Shown here one piece after another: positions 63,957-64,000 of a stretch of 64,000 bases of DNA. Origin of the DNA: Algoriphagus marinus (lineage in GTDB: Bacteria > Bacteroidota > Bacteroidia > Cytophagales > Cyclobacteriaceae). The position numbers and the translations under genes were made by a program. Location of the stretch: assembly GCF_001936475.1 (NCBI RefSeq), contig NZ_MSPQ01000007.1:186001-250000 (forward strand). Reading direction: 5' to 3'. Position 1 is the stretch's first letter; the number at the start of each line of letters is the position of its first letter. Below the pieces are notes generated by a model. The model was given only the letters and a program-made list of their open reading frames with translations. It was not told the DNA's origin and ran no database searches.

Positions 63957-64000
63957 GTGCAAAAGTAATAAAGATCAAGGGATTCTTTTCCGCTCTTCAC

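Overview
The window looks like chromosomal DNA of a Bacteroidetes bacterium, most likely of the order Cytophagales (an Algoriphagus-like member of the Cyclobacteriaceae). This is inferred from the gene families (DUF4301, HYC_CC_PP, DUF3347, lmo0937/CsbD stress genes, ribosomal protein THX, many lipoproteins and a TonB receptor), from gaps between genes filled with dispersed palindromic repeats, and from A-rich gene starts with few strong Shine-Dalgarno sites. No rRNA, tRNA, CRISPR array or phage module was seen.

Layout. The left edge (1-2190) holds the end of a MadM-type malonate transporter subunit and a Tat-exported Gfo/Idh/MocA oxidoreductase. From 2298 to 16265 lies a copper/silver tolerance island: a CopA P1B-ATPase, a small HMA metallochaperone, a CHY zinc-finger protein, a HYC_CC_PP protein, a CusA-CusC-CusB efflux operon whose outer-membrane component has an unusual Ser/Met-rich insert, then DUF305, PepSY and DUF3347 proteins. 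An opposite-strand FkbM methyltransferase interrupts it. From 16391 to 20232 a class I HMG-CoA reductase gene sits among REP-like palindromes, a five-copy tandem array of ~177 bp units and a RAYT (REP-associated Y1 transposase). From 20233 to 24141 four minus-strand genes encode exported proteins: two related esterases, an NTF2-like and a lipocalin-like lipoprotein. Three of them lie between two 227 bp direct repeats.

Defence region (24512-29058). A single-chain restriction-modification enzyme (PD-ExK nuclease, N6-adenine methylase, specificity domain) overlaps by four bases an ApeA-like HEPN protein, a family linked to abortive infection. The methylase gene carries an in-frame 103 bp palindromic element, and its specificity region is AT-rich. 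About 1.9 kb of palindromic repeats follows, then a minus-strand block (outer-membrane protein, Crp/Fnr regulator, cytochrome-c peroxidase) bracketed by two copies of a 442 bp repeat.

From 34456 to 40705 three exported amide/peptide hydrolases lie in a row: a P1 (DmpA-type) peptidase, a tandem-domain M42 peptidase broken by an in-frame TAG, and a penicillin-acylase-family lipoprotein. A TonB-dependent receptor and a DtxR/MntR-type regulator diverge over a perfect palindromic operator. Then come a DUF1080 lipoprotein, a TPR protein, a TlpA-like thioredoxin, ArfB, a xylose-isomerase-like TIM-barrel protein and Dps. A minus-strand stress and signalling cluster (lmo0937-like, CsbD, YtxH, receiver protein, NtrC-type regulator) faces a plus-strand run of a CHASE3 kinase, a receiver and a receiver-PAS-kinase hybrid. 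The right end carries a putative glycoside hydrolase, a YdeI-type protein, ribosomal protein THX, 5-oxoprolinase PxpABC, a DUF4301 protein and a THUMP-domain RNA methyltransferase.

Two genes within about 5 kb are interrupted: a one-base shift behind the lipoprotein signal of the cytochrome-c peroxidase, and the TAG in the M42 peptidase. They may be real decay or base-calling errors.
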